Shown: in pieces, positions 8,620-14,913 of the stretch | Layout: every line of letters begins with the position of its first letter | Numbering within the stretch: the first letter of the stretch is position 1 | Translations under genes and position numbers: made by a program | Notes under the pieces: model-generated | The model's database searches: none | What the model was told of the DNA's origin: nothing | What the model saw: only the letters and a program-made list of their open reading frames with translations | Assembly: GCA_001776475.1 (NCBI GenBank) | Contig: MFBQ01000014.1 | Coordinates: 1-19,099, forward strand | Length of the DNA stretch: 19,099 bases | DNA from: Candidatus Curtissbacteria bacterium RIFCSPLOWO2_01_FULL_41_18 | Lineage (GTDB): Bacteria > Patescibacteriota > Microgenomatia > Curtissbacterales > GWA2-41-24 | Direction: 5' to 3'

Positions 8620-9776
8620 GAATAGGTATCGACATCTCTCAAATTGTCCACGGAACAGGCGTCTCTCGCTATACCCAGTTATTAGTTCAATCCTTGGTAA
8701 AAATTGACCATAAAAACCACTACGTTCTTTTTGGCACTTCTTTAAGAAAAAATAAGCAGCTAAAGCATTTCCAACAAGATCTCAAAGGTTACAAAAATGT
8801 TGAATTTAAAATATTTTGCCTCCCACCAATTTTATTCGAATTTTTATGGAACAGACTTCATCTGCTACCTATTGAAAAATTCATAGGAGATGTAGATGTT
8901 TTTCATTCCTCTGATTGGCTCGAGCCACCGATATCATCCGACAAAACAAAAAAAGTAACAACTATCCATGACATGGTTGTCTGTCTATTCCCTTCGTCTT
9001 TGCCTCCCCGGATTGTTTCAAATCAAAAACGCCGGATGGAGTATGTTAAAAAAGAGGTTGACATGGTTATCGCCAATTCACAAACTACCAAAGAAGACAT
9101 AATTAAATTTTTGGAAATTCCCGAAGATAAAATAGTCGTAACATATCTTGCCGCTTCCCAAGACTTTAAGCCACAAGATGAGGGGAAAATTGATGAAGTT
9201 TTGGAAAAATACAAAATAAAAAAGCCGTACATTCTTTCAGTCGCGACCCAAGAACCAAGAAAAAATATCCAAAAATTATTAGATGCATTTGATAAATTAA
9301 TTCAAGATCCAAAGTCTAAAAATCAAAATATCCATCTGGTCTTGGTAGGTAAATATGGTTGGGGAAAGGGGTTCAGATTAGGCGAAAGTGGTAAGGGTAG
9401 TGGGCAAGTTATTTGGACTGGCTATGTCCCCCAGGAGGATCTTCTTGCTCTATATGCTGGTTGCCGCGTTTTTGTCTACCCCTCTCTTTACGAAGGTTTC
9501 GGGTTGCCAGTTCTTGAGGCTATGGCCGCAGGTAGTCCCGTTATTACCTCAAATAATTCTTCCATGGCCGAAATTGCCAAAAACGCCGCTATTCTAGTTG
9601 ATCCTAGAAGCGAAAGTCAGTTAGTTCGCGCACTCAATTTAGTTCTTAACTTGAATCTTGAAAATTATCAAAAAATGGTCAACGCTTCCCTTGACCGAGC
9701 AAGATTTTATACGTGGCCAAAAACTGCCAAGCAAACATTAAAAGTATATGAGGAGGTGATCAGATCACCTCAATGA
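8616..9776 (+). CDS. GT4 family glycosyltransferase (mannosyltransferase-like)
   Basis: 386 residues. It starts MRIGIDISQIVHGTGVSRYTQLL, the usual N-terminus of the GT4 subgroup with a GID start and a G-T-G-V-S-R-Y donor loop. It continues with DVFHSSDW, TTIHDMV, and the ANSQTTKEDI and RKNIQKLLDAF segments. The E-x7-E motif is YEGFGLPVLEAM (E293, E301), then PVITSNNSSMAEI. It is paralogous to the genes at 9773 and 18462. The helix after GKYGW is replaced by a glycine/lysine-rich stretch (GKGFRLGESGKGSGQ) where the neighbour has an ordinary helix. The last codons hold the palindrome described at 9753. ATGA overlaps occur at both ends. It probably adds a hexose such as mannose; this is only family-level inference. 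Confidence 0.87.
   Translation: MRIGIDISQIVHGTGVSRYTQLLVQSLVKIDHKNHYVLFGTSLRKNKQLKHFQQDLKGYKNVEFKIFCLPPILFEFLWNRLHLLPIEKFIGDVDVFHSSDWLEPPISSDKTKKVTTIHDMVVCLFPSSLPPRIVSNQKRRMEYVKKEVDMVIANSQTTKEDIIKFLEIPEDKIVVTYLAASQDFKPQDEGKIDEVLEKYKIKKPYILSVATQEPRKNIQKLLDAFDKLIQDPKSKNQNIHLVLVGKYGWGKGFRLGESGKGSGQVIWTGYVPQEDLLALYAGCRVFVYPSLYEGFGLPVLEAMAAGSPVITSNNSSMAEIAKNAAILVDPRSESQLVRALNLVLNLNLENYQKMVNASLDRARFYTWPKTAKQTLKVYEEVIRSPQ
9751..9761 (+). promoter_or_regulatory. Extended Shine-Dalgarno sequence for the GT4 gene at 9773
   Basis: AGGAGGTGATC is complementary over all 11 bases to the usual bacterial 16S rRNA 3' tail (GATCACCTCCT). It lies within the last codons of the upstream gene, with 16 bases between the GGAGG core and the ATG at 9773, which is longer than usual. 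Its 3' part is the left arm of the palindrome at 9753-9771. Confidence 0.6.
9753..9771 (+). promoter_or_regulatory. Perfect palindrome: SD and anti-SD mimic hairpin
   Basis: GAGGTGATC (9753-9761) and GATCACCTC (9763-9771) are perfect inverted repeats around A9762. In RNA this would fold as eight pairs closed by a CAG triloop. The right arm is identical to the 16S rRNA 3' tail and would mask the ribosome binding site contained in the left arm. The right arm ends one base before the ATG of the next gene and lies inside the upstream coding region, so ribosomes finishing the upstream gene would open it. A translational coupling switch is inferred; a mobile palindromic remnant is the alternative. 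Confidence 0.55.
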
Positions 9777-10981
9777 TTATCGGCCTTGACGGTAACGAAG
9801 CCAACGTCAAAAATAGAGTGGGCTCGGGTATTTACGCGTTTGAAATGCTTAGAGAATTTTCCCAAGCCAAAGGCTTGTCGTCCTCTGGACGAAAAAATCA
9901 CAAATTCTTAATCTACCTTAAAGACAAACCACTCCCAGATTTACCCAAAGAAACAGCCAATTTTAAATATTTGGTTTTTGGCCCCAAAAAACTTTGGACC
10001 CGATTTGCTCTACCGATAAAGTTGGCATTTGGCCCAAAAATCGACATTTTTTTTACCCTTGGTCACTATAGCCCTCACTTTTCCAAAGTTCCCTACGCGG
10101 TTACAATATTTGACCTTTCCTACCTGCGCTATCCCGAGCTTTTTAAAAAATCCGATCTTTATCAGTTAACTAACTGGTCAAAATATTCAATCCAGACCTC
10201 AAAGCATATTTTTACTATCTCTAAGTCATCAAAGCAGGATATTATCAAAAACTACAATGTAAATCCTGCCAAAATCACGGTTACTTATCCTGGATTTGAC
10301 CAAAAAAGGTTTAAACTTCAACCAAAAGGCAAGATAGAGACAATCAAGAAAAAATATAAGATTAGAGGCAATTACCTTATTTTTGTCGGTACCCTCCAAC
10401 CCCGCAAGAATATTGAAAGATTGATTGAAGCCTTTTATCAGGTTTGTAGGAAAATAGGTAAGTGGGATGGTAGGAAGTTAAAAAGTAGACCCACTGACCC
10501 ACAATCCCACTATCCTAACGACCTAAAATTAGTTATTGCTGGTCGCAAGGGCTGGCTTTACGACTCTATATTTGCCAAAGTCAAGGAATTAGGGTTAGAT
10601 AAGGAAATTATCTTTACCGACTACGTCGCGGAGGGGGATCTACCGGCACTAATTGCCGGTGCAAAAGTCTATGTTTTACCTTCTCTCTGGGAAGGCTTTG
10701 GTATTCCGGTGATAGAAACTCAAGCCTGCGGCGTGCCCGTAGTTGTTTCCAACACATCATCTTTGCCAGAAATAGTAGGGGATAGCGGCATTTTGGTTGA
10801 CCCGGAAAGCGTCGACTCGATCGCTCAAGGAATTATCAAAGTGTTGACTGACTCCCAAACGAGGTCCGACCTTGCCAAAGCCGGCTTTGTTAACATCAAG
10901 CGCTTTTCATGGCAAGGATGTGCGCGACAAACTTTAGCTATTCTTGAAAAAGTTGCCCGGATGTCAAAACCGATAGTATAA
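9773..10981 (+). CDS. GT4 family glycosyltransferase with repeat insertions
   Basis: 402 residues, a paralogue of the upstream GT4. It has GLDGNEANVKNRVGSGIY at the N-terminus, FTLGHYSPHFS, VTIFDLSYLRYPE, FTISKSSKQDI, then the hinge VGTLQPRKNIERLIEAF. The E-x7-E motif is WEGFGIPVIETQ (E307, E315). Two places differ from its paralogues. Residues 34-41 (GLSSSGRK) are an extra loop encoded by a hairpin. Residues 225-250, between helix and strand in the second Rossmann domain, are about 16 residues longer than in the upstream paralogue and are encoded by octamer repeats. Both insertions keep the frame, and all core motifs are intact, so the enzyme is probably functional. It is coupled to the upstream gene through an ATGA overlap and the palindrome. 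Confidence 0.87.
   Translation: MIIGLDGNEANVKNRVGSGIYAFEMLREFSQAKGLSSSGRKNHKFLIYLKDKPLPDLPKETANFKYLVFGPKKLWTRFALPIKLAFGPKIDIFFTLGHYSPHFSKVPYAVTIFDLSYLRYPELFKKSDLYQLTNWSKYSIQTSKHIFTISKSSKQDIIKNYNVNPAKITVTYPGFDQKRFKLQPKGKIETIKKKYKIRGNYLIFVGTLQPRKNIERLIEAFYQVCRKIGKWDGRKLKSRPTDPQSHYPNDLKLVIAGRKGWLYDSIFAKVKELGLDKEIIFTDYVAEGDLPALIAGAKVYVLPSLWEGFGIPVIETQACGVPVVVSNTSSLPEIVGDSGILVDPESVDSIAQGIIKVLTDSQTRSDLAKAGFVNIKRFSWQGCARQTLAILEKVARMSKPIV
9875..9895 (+). repeat. In-frame palindromic insertion (encodes LSSSGRK)
   Basis: TCGTCC (9878-9883) and GGACGA (9887-9892) are perfect arms around TCT. The flanking TT (9875-9876) and AA (9894-9895) extend the pairing past one mismatch. It encodes the middle of GLSSSGRK, which is absent from the matching position of the GT4 paralogues at 8616 and 18462, where a short linker joins the first helix to the KN-H/Q-Y/F strand. 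Confidence 0.55.
10446..10521 (+). repeat. Two opposed octamer repeat arrays, imperfect inverted repeat
   Basis: The left arm (10446-10477) reads as four octamers close to GTAGGAAG. The right arm (10490-10521) holds CCCAC at 10490, 10498 and 10506, exactly eight bases apart, which is GTGGG on the other strand, plus a degenerate fourth unit. Bases 10455-10468 pair with 10504-10517 at 12 of 14 positions. The arrays encode the extra linker residues 225-250 of the GT4. The minus strand of the right arm has three closely spaced GGG runs and a GG run, so a weak quadruplex is conceivable. Confidence 0.55.
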
Positions 10982-10982
10982 T
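10953..10982 (+). promoter_or_regulatory. Candidate sigma70-type promoter, possibly giving a leaderless transcript
   Basis: A perfect -10 box TATAAT (10977-10982) overlaps the stop of the GT4 gene. TTGCCC (10953-10958), matching the -35 consensus at four of six bases, lies 18 bases upstream. The ATG of the acyltransferase starts seven bases after the -10 box, where transcription would be expected to begin. No ribosome binding site is present there. The call rests on motif and spacing alone. Confidence 0.35.
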
Positions 10983-10988
10983 GAGTAC

Positions 10989-11585
10989 ATGAAAGATAGA
11001 ATGGGAAGAGAACTATCTTCAAAAGAAGTTACACAAAAAGCCATTAATCGCGCGTACAATACCATTTTAGACTTAGAACTCTTGATTTTGCACTTTGTTT
11101 CTTGCACAGTTCCATTACATTCAATCCGTAATTTATTTTATCGTGTTGCGGGAGTAAAAATTGGCAAGAATTCTTATATTCACATGGGAGCTAGATTTTA
11201 TTATCCGCCTGGAGTGTCAATTGGCGATGGTACAATAATCGGCGATCATTGCTTCATGGACGGACGAACACCTCTTAAAATCGGCAGTCATGTTGATATT
11301 GCTTCCCAAGTCTTAATCTACAATTCCGAACATGATGTTAATTCGGAGGGCTTTGATCCGATTGAGCAACCAGTGGAGATAGGGGATTATGTTTTCATCG
11401 GACCAAGGGCGATAATTTTGCCGGGAGTTAAAATTGGCAAAGGGGTAGTTATCGGTGCAGGAGCGGTTGTTACCAAAGACGTGGCGCCATTTGAAATAGT
11501 CGGTGGGGTACCTGCCCAAAAGATAGGTGAACGCCAAAACAAAAATCCCCACTACAAACTCGGCCGCGTCAGACTCTTTCAATGA
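10989..11585 (+). CDS. Left-handed beta-helix acyltransferase (maltose O-acetyltransferase/WcaF-like)
   Basis: 198 residues. An N-terminal helical part is followed from about residue 56 by hexapeptide repeats ([LIV]-G-x-x-x-x): VKIGKNSYIHMG, VSIGDGTIIGDH, LKIGSHVDIAS, VEIGDYVFIGPRAIILPGVKIGKGVVIGAGAVVTKDV, ending with GGVPAQKIGER. H115 in NSEHDV matches the catalytic histidine of the acetyl-CoA-dependent xenobiotic/sugar acetyltransferase family. The likely role is O-acetylation of a sugar in the cytoplasm. A second ATG at 11001 is possible, but the first is closer to the upstream stop and to the candidate promoter. It lies eight bases after the GT4 stop and overlaps the transporter gene by ATGA. 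The acyl group and acceptor are not certain. Confidence 0.85.
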   Translation: MKDRMGRELSSKEVTQKAINRAYNTILDLELLILHFVSCTVPLHSIRNLFYRVAGVKIGKNSYIHMGARFYYPPGVSIGDGTIIGDHCFMDGRTPLKIGSHVDIASQVLIYNSEHDVNSEGFDPIEQPVEIGDYVFIGPRAIILPGVKIGKGVVIGAGAVVTKDVAPFEIVGGVPAQKIGERQNKNPHYKLGRVRLFQ

Positions 11586-12478
11586 GTTTACTGGTTTTTT
11601 TGTTCACATCAATAATTGGAGGGGCCGGTAGCCCGTTAATAAAATTTACGTTAAACTACTTTCCCACTGTAATCTTTGTTGCCTTGAGAGCCTTTTTCTC
11701 TGCTCTGATAATATTGCCTTTTATTTATCGCGAACTTATCAAAATTAAGCCGAAGCAAATCCAGTATTTAATCTTCGCTAATGCTTTATTTGCCGGGAAC
11801 TGGTTGTTTTTCGCACTCGGTATCCAGAAGACCAGCGTTATCATGGGTCAAATTATCTACCTACCTACAGCTTTAATTGTTGCAATAATCGCCTACTTTT
11901 TTCTAAATGAAAAACTTGCTAAAGAGCAGATTTACGGATTAGTTATCACAATTTTAGGATTTGCGATTCTTACCTATGGCTCAGTCAGATCGCAAGATAC
12001 CCTTTCATTCGGCACACCTGTGGGCAATTTGCTTGTTGTTGCTGGCTTATTATGTTGGTCACTGTATACAGTTATCTCACGCAAAATTAGCAACCTCTAT
12101 AAACCTCAACTAATCACGTTTTTTAATTTCGCAATTACTGCCATGATCACTTTTCTTATTCTTCCTTTTGAATTAAAAAATGGAGCAATTAAAATCTCTA
12201 GTGCACCTGCACTTGCTATTTTTGGGTTTCTTGGAGTCGTAACTTTATCCTCCATTTTATTTTTCTTCCTCTATCAATGGCTTATCAAAAATACATCGGC
12301 ATTTATTTCCTCACTTGTTCTTTATCCTGTTACCCTTTTTGCTAGTTTAGCAGGGGTAATTTTGTTTGATGAAAGATTGACCTTAAGTTTTGCCTTTGGC
12401 AGTATGTTTGTTTTAATTGGTGTTTTCTTAGCCACTTCTTATCAATACATCAAAAATAATTTACAGCATGAAAATTGA
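11582..12478 (+). CDS. EamA/DMT-superfamily transporter
   Basis: 298 residues, about ten hydrophobic segments arranged as two EamA repeats of five. The first repeat has PTVIFVALRAFFSALIILPF and ends PTALIVAIIAYFFLNEKLAKEQIYGLVITILGFAIL. The second starts GNLLVVAGLLCWSLYTVISRKIS and ends SLAGVILFDERLTLSFAFGSMFVLIGVFLA. The E-K/R-L motifs before the last helix of each half are typical. EamA proteins transport varied small metabolites; a few distant DMT relatives (ArnE/ArnF) flip undecaprenyl-phosphate sugars. Its place between an acyltransferase (ATGA overlap) and a GT2 (11-base overlap) makes a lipid-sugar or modification-precursor role possible, but that is inference. Confidence 0.85.
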   Translation: MSLLVFLFTSIIGGAGSPLIKFTLNYFPTVIFVALRAFFSALIILPFIYRELIKIKPKQIQYLIFANALFAGNWLFFALGIQKTSVIMGQIIYLPTALIVAIIAYFFLNEKLAKEQIYGLVITILGFAILTYGSVRSQDTLSFGTPVGNLLVVAGLLCWSLYTVISRKISNLYKPQLITFFNFAITAMITFLILPFELKNGAIKISSAPALAIFGFLGVVTLSSILFFFLYQWLIKNTSAFISSLVLYPVTLFASLAGVILFDERLTLSFAFGSMFVLIGVFLATSYQYIKNNLQHEN

Positions 12479-13364
12479 TTTGTCGGTTATCATTGTTAGC
12501 TGGAACACGAACAAACTTCTTGAGGATTGTCTTTCGTCCGTCTACAGATTTACAAAAGACGTCAGTTTTGAGGTGATTGTAGTTGATAACGGATCACAGG
12601 ATAAAAGTGCGGATATGGTGAGACAAAAATTTCCTCAAGTAAAATTAATACCCAATAGAGACAATTTAGGCTTTACTAAGGCCAATAATCAGGGGATAAA
12701 GATCGCCAAAGGCAAGTACATTCTGCTTTTGAACTCCGACACATACTTAATCGAAAACTCATTTTCAAAACTCATAAAAAAAGCCAAAACCTTACAAAGT
12801 TTAGGCGTTTTAGCACCTCAGCTTTTAAGCCAAGACAGAACAATCCAGCAGTCAGCCGGATTCTTCCCGCACTTGCCTCAAGTATTCTGGTGGATGACAT
12901 TTATTGACGATTTGCCCGGCGGTCAATTTCTGCGACCTTACCATGTTGATCATGATAGCTTCTATAACAAGGACCAGAATGTCGATTGGGTCACCGCTGC
13001 GGCAATCTTGGTGCCAACGGTTGTAATTAATAAAGTAGGGGGACTTGATGAAAAAATCTTTATGTATGGTGAGGAAGTCGAATGGTGCTATCGAATCAAA
13101 AAGGCAGGATTTGAAATTTACTTCACTCCTGCAACTAAAATAATCCACATTGGTAGGGGGTCAAGTAACCAAATTCCAACCTCAGCTTTCATCGGCGAGT
13201 ACAAAGCGGTGATCTATTTTTACCAGAAACACAAAGGTAGATTTTCTTTGCAAATGGCCAGATTCTTCCTTAAAATAGGAGCATTGCTAAGAATTGCAGT
13301 TTTTTCTATTTTAGGCAGAAAGGAGTTAGTAAGAACCTATGTCCAAGCTTTTAAGTCGGTTTAG
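12468..13364 (+). CDS. GT2 family glycosyltransferase (rhamnosyltransferase-like)
   Basis: 298 residues. LSVIIVSWNT, then VVDNGSQD (D40), NLGFTKANNQGI, and LLLNSDT with D91 at the DxD site (written N-x-D in this subgroup). The catalytic acidic segment is MYGEEVEWCYRIKKAG (E202, E203, E205) and a C-terminal TKIIHIGRGSS follows. This set is shared with rhamnosyl- and related transferases annotated in O-antigen clusters. The ATG is 11 bases inside the transporter gene. It is paralogous to the GT2 at 17543, and here the loop before VIVVDNGS is short, with no repeat insertion. The donor is most likely a dTDP- or UDP-sugar, but this cannot be fixed from sequence. Confidence 0.86.
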   Translation: MKIDLSVIIVSWNTNKLLEDCLSSVYRFTKDVSFEVIVVDNGSQDKSADMVRQKFPQVKLIPNRDNLGFTKANNQGIKIAKGKYILLLNSDTYLIENSFSKLIKKAKTLQSLGVLAPQLLSQDRTIQQSAGFFPHLPQVFWWMTFIDDLPGGQFLRPYHVDHDSFYNKDQNVDWVTAAAILVPTVVINKVGGLDEKIFMYGEEVEWCYRIKKAGFEIYFTPATKIIHIGRGSSNQIPTSAFIGEYKAVIYFYQKHKGRFSLQMARFFLKIGALLRIAVFSILGRKELVRTYVQAFKSV

Positions 13365-14913
13365 AACTGCCCTGGACGAACACATCTTAGAATATTTATC
13401 TTTTGTCCTTTTAATTTTTATCCCACTTTACCCAAAGATTCCTCTTGCGGATATCCTGCCGGGGTACATCGTGCGCCTCAGGCTTGATGATCTGCTTATT
13501 GGTTTTGCCTTTTTAATTTGGTTCATCTGGCTCTTAAGAGGAAAAGTAACACTTTCCGGCAATCCGCTTTTTATTCCTATGCTAGTCTATATTGCAGTCG
13601 GATTTATCTCCTCACTCTCTGCAATTTTTATTACAAAAACGGTTCCGCCGGAGCCACTGCATGTTGGTAAGATGTTTTTACACTTTGCCAGGCGAATTGA
13701 ATACTTTTCGGTTTTCTTCGTTTTTTTCTCCTCAATAAAATCCCTCGCACAGATTAAAAAATACGTTTATGTTGCCGCTATTGTACTTTTGGGCGTCTCC
13801 ATATACGGTTTCGGCCAAAAGTATCTTTATTGGCCAGCTTATTCCACCATGAATAGAGAGTTTTCTAAGGGGATTAAGCTTTATTTAACAGAACATGCCA
13901 GAGTCCTTTCAACCTTTGGTGGTCATTATGATTTGGCAGCCTACTTAATGATTATTTTGACGCTTTTTATTCCAATTGCGCTGGTTGTTAAGAAATTAAC
14001 CCATAAGCTGCTATTTGCGCTGATTTCTCTTGCCGGATTCTGGCTTTTGATTCTGACGGTTTCTAGAACTTCGTTTCTAGCTTATCTTGTTTCAATAACC
14101 ACCGTTTTTTTTCTGCTGGCCCAAAAAAAAGGTTGGTTATGGGCGTTTTCTAGATGGTTTGTAGTAATGGCTATTTCTCTTTCCATTATGATTTCTTTCG
14201 GCGATCTTTCCGAAAGATTTAGTCGTGTTTTAAAAATTGACAGTCTTAGGATTGCAGTTTTAACTCCTCTCAAAAAAGAGCCACCTAAAGGCACCAATAC
14301 AGCTTATCTTGGTATCGGTACAAAATCCGATATCCCTCCTTCCACCCAGAAACCAACAGGTCCCATCCAAACTGCCAAACCAGCAGACGTCTACGAAAAT
14401 ATACCCGAATTCGGATCAACCGCCCAAGGGGTCCCTTCAACGCTGGCAGCAAGACCCAGGGTTTATTCTCAAAACTCGGTTCAGTACGACCTCTCAACCG
14501 GTATTCGTCTTGATTACACTTGGCCCAAAGCCATAGAAGGTTTTGCAAGAAATCCACTACTGGGTTCTGGCTACTCGACTCTCACTAAAGCAAACATTCA
14601 AGATTTTACGGAAGCCGAGTCAACGGACAACGATTTCTTAAGAGCACTTGGCGAGACCGGTCTTTTAGGGTTCCTAACCTTCTACGTAATCATTGCTGTT
14701 ATCTGTTGGCACGCAATTTCCAACTTTGGCAAAATCAATGATATCTTTTATGCAACTGTCGTGGCAGCACTTCTTGGTGCTACTGTTGGCCTTTTGGTTA
14801 ATGCCATTTATATTGACGTTTTTGAGGCCTCAAAAGTTGCCTACACTTTCTGGATCATGGCAGCAATTTTGTTGGCCACCATTAAATTGTCCACTAAAAA
14901 AGCAAAAACGTGA
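13339..14913 (+). CDS. O-antigen ligase/polymerase family membrane protein (WaaL/Wzy-like)
   Basis: 524 residues with roughly ten hydrophobic segments. The conserved T-V-S-R-T-S-F-L-A-Y-L arginine segment lies near residue 240. A large extracytoplasmic loop (about 300-440) holds the Wzy_C-type signature: WPKAIEGFARNPLLGSGYSTL from about residue 396, then ESTDNDFLRALGETGLLGF. The histidine often present before N in that motif (HN-x-F) is replaced by Asp here. The loop also has a Pro/Thr-rich stretch (about 313-375), longer than usual. The family polymerises or ligates lipid-linked glycan outside the membrane. The ATG lies 26 bases inside the GT2 gene, with AGGAG at 13321-13325, 13 bases upstream. 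Ligase and polymerase cannot be told apart here. Confidence 0.78.
   Translation: MSKLLSRFRTALDEHILEYLSFVLLIFIPLYPKIPLADILPGYIVRLRLDDLLIGFAFLIWFIWLLRGKVTLSGNPLFIPMLVYIAVGFISSLSAIFITKTVPPEPLHVGKMFLHFARRIEYFSVFFVFFSSIKSLAQIKKYVYVAAIVLLGVSIYGFGQKYLYWPAYSTMNREFSKGIKLYLTEHARVLSTFGGHYDLAAYLMIILTLFIPIALVVKKLTHKLLFALISLAGFWLLILTVSRTSFLAYLVSITTVFFLLAQKKGWLWAFSRWFVVMAISLSIMISFGDLSERFSRVLKIDSLRIAVLTPLKKEPPKGTNTAYLGIGTKSDIPPSTQKPTGPIQTAKPADVYENIPEFGSTAQGVPSTLAARPRVYSQNSVQYDLSTGIRLDYTWPKAIEGFARNPLLGSGYSTLTKANIQDFTEAESTDNDFLRALGETGLLGFLTFYVIIAVICWHAISNFGKINDIFYATVVAALLGATVGLLVNAIYIDVFEASKVAYTFWIMAAILLATIKLSTKKAKT

Noticed and set aside
9355..9412. Frameshift explaining the odd glycine-rich stretch
   Set aside because: The two other forward frames soon meet stops and do not encode the missing helix; the frame is continuous on both sides.
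10632..10650. Seven-pair perfect hairpin ACCGGCA/TGCCGGT
   Set aside because: It lies in LPALIAGAKVY, a conserved GT4 segment also present in the paralogue, so it arises from codon choice in ordinary coding sequence and adds no residues.
14430..14443. AAGGGGTCCCTT near-palindrome in the ligase loop
   Set aside because: Five-base arms with a two-base centre are expected by chance and there is no paralogue to show an insertion.
14285..14557. Minus-strand open frame of 90 codons opposite the ligase Pro/Thr-rich loop
   Set aside because: Low-complexity antisense of a proline-rich region; no family features and no initiation signals.
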